Positions 14,020-20,916 of a DNA stretch of 22,083 nucleotides are shown piece after piece (the first letter of the stretch is position 1; the number at the start of each line of letters is the position of its first letter). Source of the stretch: Rhizobiales bacterium UBA1912. Lineage in GTDB: Bacteria; Pseudomonadota; Alphaproteobacteria; Rhizobiales; Devosiaceae. The stretch spans positions 1-22,083 of the forward strand of contig DDGC01000014.1 in assembly GCA_002337455.1 (NCBI GenBank), in the 5' to 3' direction. The notes under the pieces are model-generated. The model was not told the DNA's origin and ran no database searches. It saw nothing but the letters and a program-made list of their open reading frames with translations. The position numbers were made by a program, and so were the translations under genes.

Positions 14020-15633
14020 CTACTCGAACTGGTGGAGCTTTGGTCTTCGGCCCACCGTGACGTGGTCGATATCTTCGATCTGGAAACCCATGATGATCGA
14101 GGGGATCATCATGAACACCAGACAAAAGATCGGCAGCCCGACCACCGTAATCACCTGCTGCAGCGCCGTAAGACCCAGATCGCCCGCAAGGATGATCAGC
14201 ATCACGGCCACCGTGCCTTCCGCCACGCCCCAGAACACGCGCTGACGCACCGGGCCCGGTTCGGCTTCGCCAGTGCATAGCATATCGACGACAAGCGAGG
14301 CCGAGTCCGAGGACGTCGCGAAAAAGATGGCGACCACGATGATTGCGATGCCCTGAACGAAGGTCGCGAGAGGAAAGTTCTCAAAGAACGCGAACATGGC
14401 CAGGGGCACCGAATCGCCGACCGCCTGGCTCAATGCGCCCGCCGCCGGTCCCATCTGCTCACGCAGGGCCAGACCGATGCCGTCGATTGCCATGGCCTGC
14501 CAGCCAAAGATCGCAAACCAGATCAGCGTGAACAGTGACGGCGCCAGAAGAACGCCGAACACGAACTCCCGGATGGTCCGCCCACGCGAAATGCGGGCAA
14601 CGAACAGGCCGATGAACGGCGACCAGGTCACTGTCCATGCCCAGTAAAAGACAGTCCAGTCTCCCTGCCAGCCCCACGGATCGTTGGTGGGATTTATGTT
14701 GGCCAGCATGTCGTTCCAGAAGGCCAGCCTGGGCAGGTTGTAGAAATAGAGCCCGAACGTCTCGACGATGGCCCGCAGCAGAAACAGTGTCGAGCCGGTC
14801 ACCAGCACAAAGACCATAAGACCGACGGCCATGCCGATATTGAGGTTGGACAGGAATTTCACGCCCTTATCGAGACCGGCAACGATCGAAACGACGGCTA
14901 CAGCGGTCAGGACGACAAGTATGGCCACGGTCAAGGGCACGTCGTCGGCCAGTCCGGTCAGCGCCGCGATGCCCGCCGAAATCTGCGAAGCCCCGAGGCC
15001 CAGCGATACGGCCACGCCAAACAGCGTACCGAGGATCGAAGCGATGTCGATGGCTTTGCCGACAGGGCCGTGAATGCCTTCCTTGAGTAACGGATAAAAC
15101 ACCGAACTCACCCGCACCGGAAGGTCATAGCGGTTGATGAAATAGCCGAAAGCCAGCCCCGGCAGCGTAAAGATCGTCCAGGTGTGCAGACCCAGATGAT
15201 AGACCGATATCGAGATGGCGTCCTTGGCCGCCTGTTCGCTGAACGGCTCCACGCCCGCCAGTGGCGGGTTTGAAAAATGGCTGATCGGTTCGGCCACGCC
15301 CCAGAACATGAGCACGGTGCCGATGCCACCGGCAAACAGCATGGTGAACCATGAAAGGTTCGAGTAATCGGGCGTGCTGTCGCGCGGCCCGAGCTTGATA
15401 TGCCCGTGCCGGCTGACGGCGGCCCAGATCAGAAAGCCCAGCCAGGCATTGACGCCGATGATGAAGAACCAACCCAGATTGGTGACGATCCAGGCCCGCG
15501 TCACCGCAAAGAAATTACCGATCGGTTCGGGAATGACAACGAGCAGCAGAACAAACACGGCAGTGAGTCCTGCCGAAACGAAGAAAATGGCCGGGTCTGT
15601 CTTCAAACCCAACCGTTCGGCCCAGCCTTGCAT
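14020..15633 (-). CDS. BCCT family transporter with altered binding site
   Basis: 537-aa inner-membrane transporter of the betaine/carnitine/choline family, about 12 helices. The signature WTVFYWAWTVTWSPF and GLFVARISRGRTIREF (325-355) is clear. Compared with Corynebacterium BetP, the aromatic box is largely replaced: W189 becomes L146, Y197 becomes F154, W374 becomes T333; W194 (W151) and W377 (W336) remain. The GMGIG helix-break motif reads G103-I-G105-T-V107. Betaine is therefore an unsafe substrate call; another compatible solute, sulfonate or zwitterion is possible. The C-terminus is short, without the long osmosensing tail of BetP. GGGAGG precedes the ATG by 5 nt. The gene stands alone. 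Confidence 0.93.
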   Translation of the reverse strand: MQGWAERLGLKTDPAIFFVSAGLTAVFVLLLVVIPEPIGNFFAVTRAWIVTNLGWFFIIGVNAWLGFLIWAAVSRHGHIKLGPRDSTPDYSNLSWFTMLFAGGIGTVLMFWGVAEPISHFSNPPLAGVEPFSEQAAKDAISISVYHLGLHTWTIFTLPGLAFGYFINRYDLPVRVSSVFYPLLKEGIHGPVGKAIDIASILGTLFGVAVSLGLGASQISAGIAALTGLADDVPLTVAILVVLTAVAVVSIVAGLDKGVKFLSNLNIGMAVGLMVFVLVTGSTLFLLRAIVETFGLYFYNLPRLAFWNDMLANINPTNDPWGWQGDWTVFYWAWTVTWSPFIGLFVARISRGRTIREFVFGVLLAPSLFTLIWFAIFGWQAMAIDGIGLALREQMGPAAGALSQAVGDSVPLAMFAFFENFPLATFVQGIAIIVVAIFFATSSDSASLVVDMLCTGEAEPGPVRQRVFWGVAEGTVAVMLIILAGDLGLTALQQVITVVGLPIFCLVFMMIPSIIMGFQIEDIDHVTVGRRPKLHQFE

Positions 15634-15706
15634 AGGAGCCTCCCTCTCTTAGCCCACAACAAAATTCCCCCATCAGGGAAGCATGCACGGCTAACGGCCC
15701 AAATGC

Positions 15707-15733
15707 AAAAAGGCTCCCCAAGCGGGAAGCCTT
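15707..15733 (-). terminator. Rho-independent terminator of the DUF3126 gene
   Basis: On the minus strand a 9-bp stem with one bulged T (15733-15724 with 15718-15710) and a 5-nt loop is followed by five T residues ending at 15707. It lies 29 nt after the DUF3126 stop and separates that gene from the BCCT gene. Confidence 0.85.
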
Positions 15734-15762
15734 CTCAAAATACTGCTATTGTTTTCAGCGAA

Positions 15763-15981
15763 TTAGCTGACTTCGTCGAGATCGATATCGAGAATGGAAA
15801 TCTGTACCATATAGGAGCGTTCGCCCTCGTCTTCGTCGAGGTAGATCAGCCCGATGAACTCATCACCGAGGTAGAGTTCGACCGAGTCGTCCTGCTTGGG
15901 GCGGGGGCGAACATCGATGGTGCGGTTGCCGAACTTCTGTTGCAGGTATTTCTGCAGCTTGATGATTTCTTCGTGCTTCAC
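15763..15981 (-). CDS. DUF3126 family protein
   Basis: 72-aa acidic cytoplasmic protein of the alphaproteobacterial DUF3126 family, function unknown. The family pattern is complete: EEIIKLQKYLQQKFGN, then an RPRPKQDDSVELYLGDEF segment, and the terminal ISILDIDLDE. I chose the GTG at 15981, with GGAGAC five bases upstream, because family members start here; an ATG at 16020 would add 13 unrelated residues. It lies downstream of cysE on the same strand with a 186-bp gap, a neighbourhood conserved in the order as I recall, but no biochemical link is established. Confidence 0.88.
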   Translation of the reverse strand: MKHEEIIKLQKYLQQKFGNRTIDVRPRPKQDDSVELYLGDEFIGLIYLDEDEGERSYMVQISILDIDLDEVS

Positions 15982-16135
15982 AAAAAGTCTCCATTGCGCG
16001 CTATCGCTCGGCGAAACCAACGCCCGCCGCCGGGAACGCTATCGATTACAATCATTTCGAGGTCGGCGCGACTTTAGCCATCACGACGGCGAACGCAAGA
16101 ACGGGAATGATTTTTCCCCGCTGGTCACACCATCA

Positions 16136-16156
16136 GAGCAATCGCCTCGATTGCTC
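16136..16156 (-). other. Perfect 9-bp hairpin after cysE
   Basis: 16136-16144 pairs with 16148-16156 around a 3-nt loop, 11 nt beyond the cysE stop. No T-tract follows, so termination would be factor-assisted. The adjoining CTAGAGCGCTTCC (minus strand) resembles the edge of a short interspersed repeat common in Hyphomicrobiales; that is from memory. Confidence 0.5.
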
Positions 16157-16167
16157 CTGGAAGCGCT

Positions 16168-16989
16168 CTAGTCGCGCGAAACCATGACGATCTGGTCCAT
16201 GACCGTGGCCGGCTGGTTGCAACCGGCCTCGCCCACCACCTTGGCCGGAACGCCGGCCACCGTCGTACGCTCGGGCACTTCCTTGAGCACCACCGAACCG
16301 GCGGCGATGCGCGAGCAATCGCCCACCTTGATGTTGCCCAAAATCTTGGCCCCTGCCCCGATCAGAACGCCGTTGCCGATCTTGGGGTGGCGGTCCTGAT
16401 CGGCCTTGCCGGTGCCCCCGAGCGTAACAGCATGCAGGATCGAACAATGATCGCCGATCGACGCGGTTTCACCGACGACAAAGCCGGTGCCGTGATCGAG
16501 CATTATGCCCTTGCCGATGCGGGCGGCGGGATTGATGTCGGTCTGGAACACCTGGCTCGACCGGCTCTGGAGATAGAGCGCAAAATCGCGACGGCCTGTA
16601 CCCCAAAGCGCGTGGGCAAAGCGATGGGTCTGGATGGCCTGAAAACCCTTGAAGAACAGGAAGGGCTCGATCACCCGATGGCAGGCCGGATCGCGCTCCA
16701 GCGTCGCGGCCAGATCGGCGCGCGCAGAGGCGGTTATCTCGGGATGGTCCTCAAGCATTTCATCGAACGCCTGGCGGATCAGATCGGCCGGCACGTCCGA
16801 GTGATCGAGCCGCGCCGCCAGCCTGTGGGCCAGCGCCGATTCGAAGCTCGAATGGTTGAGAACGCTCGATATCGCCAGTTGCGTGAGAAAGGGCTCGTCC
16901 GCGCAGATGCGCTCGGCCTCGGCTGTCATCGCATCCCATATGGGATCGACGGCCTTGATATTGCCGGGCTTCTTGACGCTCGAGGACAT
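16168..16989 (-). CDS. cysE: Serine O-acetyltransferase
   Basis: 273-aa enzyme that acetylates L-serine with acetyl-CoA to O-acetylserine, the precursor joined to sulfide by cysteine synthase. The N-terminal helical domain (about 15-145) is followed by the left-handed beta-helix. Catalytic residues align with E. coli at a constant offset of 8: D100 (D92), D165-H166 (D157-H158, in MLDHGTGFVVGE) and H201 (H193). VTLGGTGK and the GAGAKILGNIKVG coil complete the signature. The extended C-terminus ends in VMVSRD without the usual terminal Ile, which in E. coli helps bind CysK, so complex formation may differ. The ATG at 16989 has GGAG five bases upstream. A promoter with a 27-bp dyad lies ahead. 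Confidence 0.96.
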   Translation of the reverse strand: MSSSVKKPGNIKAVDPIWDAMTAEAERICADEPFLTQLAISSVLNHSSFESALAHRLAARLDHSDVPADLIRQAFDEMLEDHPEITASARADLAATLERDPACHRVIEPFLFFKGFQAIQTHRFAHALWGTGRRDFALYLQSRSSQVFQTDINPAARIGKGIMLDHGTGFVVGETASIGDHCSILHAVTLGGTGKADQDRHPKIGNGVLIGAGAKILGNIKVGDCSRIAAGSVVLKEVPERTTVAGVPAKVVGEAGCNQPATVMDQIVMVSRD

Positions 16990-17025
16990 GACTTCTCCGC
17001 ACTCTGCGATTTTTTCAGGTTGCCA

Positions 17026-17054
17026 CATATAGGCGAACCCATTGTCTCAAACAA
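17026..17054 (-). promoter_or_regulatory. Candidate sigma-70 promoter for cysE
   Basis: On the minus strand TTGTTT (17054-17049) and TATATG (17031-17026) are separated by 17 bp, 37 bp before the cysE ATG. The spacing is ideal and both hexamers keep the most conserved bases. Its -35 falls inside the dyad at 17035-17061. Confidence 0.5.
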
Positions 17055-17061
17055 AGGGTTC
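17035..17061. promoter_or_regulatory. 27-bp inverted repeat in the cysE promoter (candidate operator)
   Basis: Arms 17035-17045 and 17051-17061 are inverted copies matching at 10 of 11 positions, centred on a 5-bp spacer. The dyad covers the candidate -35 and most of the spacer, where a bound dimeric regulator would hinder or direct RNA polymerase. The regulator is unknown. Confidence 0.55.
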
Positions 17062-17086
17062 CAAAGCAAATTGGTTCACTTTTGCC

Positions 17087-17845
17087 TTATGCCGGATAAA
17101 CCCGCGCCAGGAAGTCCAGCGCTCCGCGCTTGAACTGGGGGTCCCCGGTCGCCCGCATGTGGTCGCGGCGTTCGATGGTCAGCGCTTCGCCATGCGTCAT
17201 CAGCGCGGCGAGCGCTTGGGGGTCGCCCCCCACATCGTCCTCGCTGCCGACGGCCACCAGAACCGGCACGTCGATCTGCCGGACCTGCTCCGGCGACATC
17301 CGCGTGCGCGAACCGGCCATGCAGGCCGAAAGCGCCTTGAGGTCGCTCTTTGTGTGCTCGGCAAAAATGCGGAATTGCCGCCCGGTCTTGTGGGTCACTT
17401 CCGCCAAGGTCGGCGCATTGAGTCCGGCGATGATCTCGTCGCTGTCGAGCATCGGCTTGACCATGTTGCCACCCAACCCGCCGAAGATCGCGCAGGCGAC
17501 TTTTTCCGGGTTCTGGATGCAAACGAAGGCGCTGATCCGTGCGCCCATTGAATAGCCGATCAGCGCGGCCTTCTCGAACCCCAGATGGTCGATGAGATTG
17601 GCAACGTCCCGCGCCATGTCCGGCGCACCATAAACAGACGGATCGTAGATCTTTTCCGAGCCACCGTGACCGCGATTGTCCAGGGTTATGACCTGATAGC
17701 CCGCCTCGGTCAGTTCCTTGACCCAGCCGGTCGCCACCCAGTTGACGTTGCCATTCGATGCAAAGCCATGGACGGCAACGATGGGCCGGCCCTCGCCATG
17801 GACCTCATAGGCAAGAGCGAAACCTTCGGATTGGAAAACCGGCAT
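17087..17845 (-). CDS. Alpha/beta-fold hydrolase
   Basis: 252-aa cytoplasmic hydrolase. The triad is visible: nucleophile S99 in GYSMG (97-101), acid around D203-D204 (GSEDDVGG) and H229 (RRDHMRATGD). The oxyanion motif HGF (26-28) and DNRGHGGSE (56-64) are typical. No signal peptide. Esterase, lactonase and C-C hydrolase members share this pattern, so substrate cannot be stated. It lies 97 bp upstream of cysE on the same strand; cysE appears to have its own promoter in the gap. It is divergent from the zf-CHCC gene. The Shine-Dalgarno (AAAGAA) is weak but the ATG matches the fold start. Confidence 0.88.
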   Translation of the reverse strand: MPVFQSEGFALAYEVHGEGRPIVAVHGFASNGNVNWVATGWVKELTEAGYQVITLDNRGHGGSEKIYDPSVYGAPDMARDVANLIDHLGFEKAALIGYSMGARISAFVCIQNPEKVACAIFGGLGGNMVKPMLDSDEIIAGLNAPTLAEVTHKTGRQFRIFAEHTKSDLKALSACMAGSRTRMSPEQVRQIDVPVLVAVGSEDDVGGDPQALAALMTHGEALTIERRDHMRATGDPQFKRGALDFLARVYPA

Positions 17846-17928
17846 AAGGGATTCTTTCGATTCTGAAATCGTCCTCTCTTACCAACCCCGCACCCCAGCG
17901 CCAACATGCCTCTGGCCATGACCGGCCC

Positions 17929-17952
17929 AAATCGGTATGGTCCGCCCGATTT
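17929..17952. promoter_or_regulatory. Inverted repeat before the zf-CHCC gene
   Basis: AAATCGG (17929-17935) and CCGATTT (17946-17952) are perfect inverted arms with a 10-bp spacer, centred about 41 bp before the zinc-protein start in the divergent gap. It may be an operator or leader hairpin. Confidence 0.35.
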
Positions 17953-17981
17953 CAAACAAGCCCAGCCGGATGGTCGCTTTC

Positions 17982-18227
17982 ATGGCACAGCACGGAACCC
18001 CTCACTTCCACAATTCCGAAGGATTGGCCCGTATCGAGATCGGCGCCAAGGAATTCCAGTGCGTCGGCGCCAAGCCGCCTTTCGACCACCCGCATGTGTT
18101 TCTTGACATGGGCCACGACACCGAGATCGTCTGCCCCTATTGCTCGACGCTCTATGTTTTCAGCCCCGCCCTGCCCCATGGCGCGGCCAACCCGCCCAGC
18201 GCGGTGTTCGAGGTCGAACACGCCTAG
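17982..18227 (+). CDS. zf-CHCC zinc-finger domain protein (NDUFS6-like)
   Basis: 81-aa soluble protein of the zf-CHCC family, the bacterial counterpart of the mitochondrial complex I subunit NDUFS6 (13 kDa A). Zinc ligands are C27, H36, C51 and C54 (AKEFQCVGA, FDHPHVF, CPYCSTLY). The N-terminal ATPHFHN-like opening and IEIGAKEF are family-typical. In alphaproteobacteria this protein is thought to serve complex I, but direct roles vary. I chose the ATG at 17982; in-frame ATGs at 17970 and 17937 give longer forms and no clear Shine-Dalgarno decides between them. The flavin monooxygenase starts 6 bp after its stop, suggesting an operon. Confidence 0.88.
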   Translation: MAQHGTPHFHNSEGLARIEIGAKEFQCVGAKPPFDHPHVFLDMGHDTEIVCPYCSTLYVFSPALPHGAANPPSAVFEVEHA

Positions 18228-18233
18228 AGCCCC

Positions 18234-19424
18234 ATGGGTGCTCCTCGCACGATCTATATCGCGGGCGCTGGCATCGCCGGACTGACCCTTGCATTGGCGC
18301 TCGCCAAATTCGGCCTGCACGTGGTGGTGCTCGAACGTAACGAGTCGGTTTCTGAATTCGGCGCCGGACTTCAGATCAGCGCAAACGCGCGAAAAGTGCT
18401 CGATAATCTGGGGCTTTCCCAGGCGATTGCGGAAAAAAGCTTTACCCCCGAGGGCATCGACATCTTTCCCGACGCCCGGGCAAAGCCGCTGCAAACCCTC
18501 ACGCTTGGCAAGGCCATCGAAGCCCGCTTCGGCGCGCCCTATGCCGTGATGCACCGGGCCGACCTGCTCGAAGCGCTCCATGCGGCCGCCAGGCGTTTCG
18601 CCAATATCGACATCGTCTTTTCCGTCGCCGATTTTACGCTGGAGAGTTCAGGCGATGCCCTGACCGTGACCGCGCAGGAGCCCGACGGAAAGACGCGCAA
18701 GGCAAAGCCCTTCGCATTTGTCGGCGCCGACGGCGTGCGCTCGGTAACCAGAACACGCGATCTCGGCGGGCCGGACGCACAATACTCCGGCAAGGTCGCA
18801 TGGCGGGCACTGGTCCCACCCGAGGCGCTCGCCGGGGTTCTGGATCTTGACCGAACCAGCCTGTTCCTTGATCCCCGTTTTCACCTGGTGGCCTATCCCC
18901 TGCCGCACCGCAACGCGGTCAATCTGGCGCTGTTCACGCAGGAAAAAGAACGTGATCTTTCCGTCCTCGACCAACGCACGCCGCGCATAAAGCCGGGCAA
19001 AGACAACCGGTTGGCCCGTATTCTGGATTCAGTTGGCAAGGGCTGGGCCCCCTGGGTGCTGTCGAGCGTCCAGACGCCCATATGGCACACGGGCGCCATC
19101 GGGCTGATCGGTGACGCTGCGCACGCCATGCTGCCGTTCCAGGCCCAGGGCGCGGCCATGGGCATCGAGGATGCGGCGGTTCTGGCACCCCTGCTCGCGG
19201 CATCGCCGAGCGCCGGACACGCCTTTTCCCGCTTTGCCGCGCTGCGGCAGGAGCGCGTCAAGCGTGTGCAGGACGTTTCCGCCAGCAACGGAAAAGTCTT
19301 TCATATGGGCTTTCCGTTGGCTGTGGTTCGCAACGCGGTCATCAGAAGTGAAGGCCCAGAGGGACATTTCAAACGCCTGGCATGGCTTTATGGGTATGAT
19401 GCCGTTCAATCGGGAAAGAGTTGA
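18234..19424 (+). CDS. FAD-dependent monooxygenase (aromatic hydroxylase type)
   Basis: 396-aa class A flavin monooxygenase with the fold of p-hydroxybenzoate, salicylate and UbiH-type hydroxylases. The FAD Rossmann motif is G11-A-G13-IA-G16, the NADPH/FAD 'DG' motif is at D166-G167 (GADGVRS), and the 'GD' motif is at G293-D294 (GLIGDAAHAMLPF). ISANARKVLDNLGL (48-61) is characteristic of the salicylate-hydroxylase-like subgroup. No ring-cleavage genes adjoin it, so a catabolic role is unsupported, and a role in quinone or cofactor chemistry is equally possible. It follows the zinc protein by 6 bp and lacks a clear Shine-Dalgarno, so translation may be coupled. Confidence 0.9.
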   Translation: MGAPRTIYIAGAGIAGLTLALALAKFGLHVVVLERNESVSEFGAGLQISANARKVLDNLGLSQAIAEKSFTPEGIDIFPDARAKPLQTLTLGKAIEARFGAPYAVMHRADLLEALHAAARRFANIDIVFSVADFTLESSGDALTVTAQEPDGKTRKAKPFAFVGADGVRSVTRTRDLGGPDAQYSGKVAWRALVPPEALAGVLDLDRTSLFLDPRFHLVAYPLPHRNAVNLALFTQEKERDLSVLDQRTPRIKPGKDNRLARILDSVGKGWAPWVLSSVQTPIWHTGAIGLIGDAAHAMLPFQAQGAAMGIEDAAVLAPLLAASPSAGHAFSRFAALRQERVKRVQDVSASNGKVFHMGFPLAVVRNAVIRSEGPEGHFKRLAWLYGYDAVQSGKS

Positions 19425-19515
19425 TCGGAGAACCCGGAACCAGCCTGTTGGTTCTTGCCTTTCCCCCCGCCGATATGCCAACTGAACCCTTGTCCAAAGG
19501 CCGCAGTACAATCTC

Positions 19516-20892
19516 ATGCGCGTTAATCCCCAGTCCAAGCTAACGCTCGTTTTTATCCTTCTCACGGTATTTCTCGACATCGTGGGACTGGGCATCATAC
19601 TGCCGGTGCTTCCGGGACTGATCGTGGAGCTTTCGCACGAAGCGATAACCGACGCTGCCAAGATCGGCGGCTATCTGATCTTCGTTTATGCGTCCATGCA
19701 GTTCATCTTCTCCCCCATCCTGGGCAATCTGTCAGACAGATGGGGGCGACGGCCAATCCTGCTGCTCTCGCTTGTTGGCCTTTCGCTCGACTACCTCATC
19801 ATGGCCTGGGCGCCCACGCTCGTCTGGCTCTTTGTGGGCCGCGTGCTCTCGGGGATTTGCGGCGCGGCGATGGGCACGGCGACCGCCTATGTCGCCGACA
19901 TCACGCCCCAGGAAAAGCGCTCCCAGCGGTTCGGGCTGATCGGGGCCGCCTTCGGGCTGGGCTTCATCGTCGGACCAGTGATCGGCGGCGAGTTGGGCGA
20001 GTTCGGGCCCCGCGCGCCCTTCTACCTCGCCTCGGCGCTGGCCGCCGCCAATGTGGTGTTCGGGTTTTTCGTCCTGCCCGAAAGCCTTTCGAAATTCCGC
20101 CGCCGCCGGTTCAACTGGAAGCGCGCCAATCCTTTCGGAGCACTCTGGGCCTTTCGGAATACGCCGGTGATCTTTGTCCTGCTCGGCTGCGTGTTCCTGT
20201 TTTCGCTGGCCGGACAGACTTATCCCAACGTCTGGAACTTCTTCACCATCGAGCAATTCGACTGGGGCCCATCCCAGGTCGGTCGTTCGCTGGCCATATT
20301 CGGCATCCTGTTTGCGCTGAGCCAGGCGCTTCTGGTGGGATTTTCCACCCGCTATCTTGGGGTCACGGCCACCGTGATCATCGGGCTGGCGCTGGCCATG
20401 GTCGCCTTTATCGGCGTCTCGATGATCCACACCGAACTGGGCCTTTGGACGTTCCTTGTCGTCGGCGCTTTTTCCGGCATCGCGGCCCCGGCCCTCACCG
20501 GACTTCTGGCCAATAACGCACGCGCCAACCAGCAGGGCGAACTCCAGGGTGCCGTCAACGCCTCAAATTCGCTGACTGCCATCATCGCGCCGCTCGCAGC
20601 GACCCAGATGTTTTCCTTTTTCACCACCAACGACCTGCGGCCGTTCACCTTTCCCGGTGCGCCGTTCTTTGCGGCCGGGCTCATCATCGCGGCCGCCATG
20701 GCGCTCTTTATCTATGCCGCTGTCAGGTACGACTTCTCGCATCGGCCCTATGATGAAGCACGTGAAAAGCCGCGCTATGCTCAGCCGAGCGGTCAGGCCG
20801 TCAATCCGCCGGAAACCGAATTGCCTGAAGATGAGAATGGCGATGGGGTCGAAAACGGCGAGACAACCGCCGCACGGCCCGCAAGCAAATAA
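19516..20892 (+). CDS. TCR/Tet-type MFS transporter
   Basis: 458-aa, 12-helix inner-membrane transporter of the drug:H+ antiporter-1 type. TetA-like features: FLDIVGLGIILPVLPGL (19-35, with Asp in helix 1), motif A G70-NLSDRWGRRP (loop 2-3) and motif C with G143...GP (153-154) in helix 5. The C-terminal 55 residues form an unusual hydrophilic acidic tail (about 405-458). The family includes tetracycline exporters and many housekeeping carriers; without the TetA substrate residues confirmed and with no TetR nearby, a resistance call is not justified. It starts 91 bp after the monooxygenase and may be read through from it; a 6-bp hairpin (GAACCA/TGGTTC) lies in the gap. Confidence 0.92.
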   Translation: MRVNPQSKLTLVFILLTVFLDIVGLGIILPVLPGLIVELSHEAITDAAKIGGYLIFVYASMQFIFSPILGNLSDRWGRRPILLLSLVGLSLDYLIMAWAPTLVWLFVGRVLSGICGAAMGTATAYVADITPQEKRSQRFGLIGAAFGLGFIVGPVIGGELGEFGPRAPFYLASALAAANVVFGFFVLPESLSKFRRRRFNWKRANPFGALWAFRNTPVIFVLLGCVFLFSLAGQTYPNVWNFFTIEQFDWGPSQVGRSLAIFGILFALSQALLVGFSTRYLGVTATVIIGLALAMVAFIGVSMIHTELGLWTFLVVGAFSGIAAPALTGLLANNARANQQGELQGAVNASNSLTAIIAPLAATQMFSFFTTNDLRPFTFPGAPFFAAGLIIAAAMALFIYAAVRYDFSHRPYDEAREKPRYAQPSGQAVNPPETELPEDENGDGVENGETTAARPASK

Positions 20893-20911
20893 GGCCGGGT
20901 TGCCCCGGCCT
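20892..20911. terminator. Hairpin terminator between convergent genes
   Basis: 20892-20899 pairs perfectly over 8 bp with 20904-20911 around a 4-nt loop, between the stops of the MFS gene and gnd. On the minus strand it is followed by TATTTG and on the plus strand by CTGGTTCATTT, so T-tracts are imperfect both ways. It may serve both genes. Confidence 0.65.
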
Positions 20912-20916
20912 CTGGT

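Noticed and set aside
15634..15706. Riboswitch before the BCCT gene
   Set aside because: Short leader with only a 5-bp inverted repeat and no recognisable conserved riboswitch core.
19516..20892. Tetracycline resistance determinant
   Set aside because: Family motifs are those of Tet-type MFS carriers in general; no adjacent TetR and no mobile-element context.
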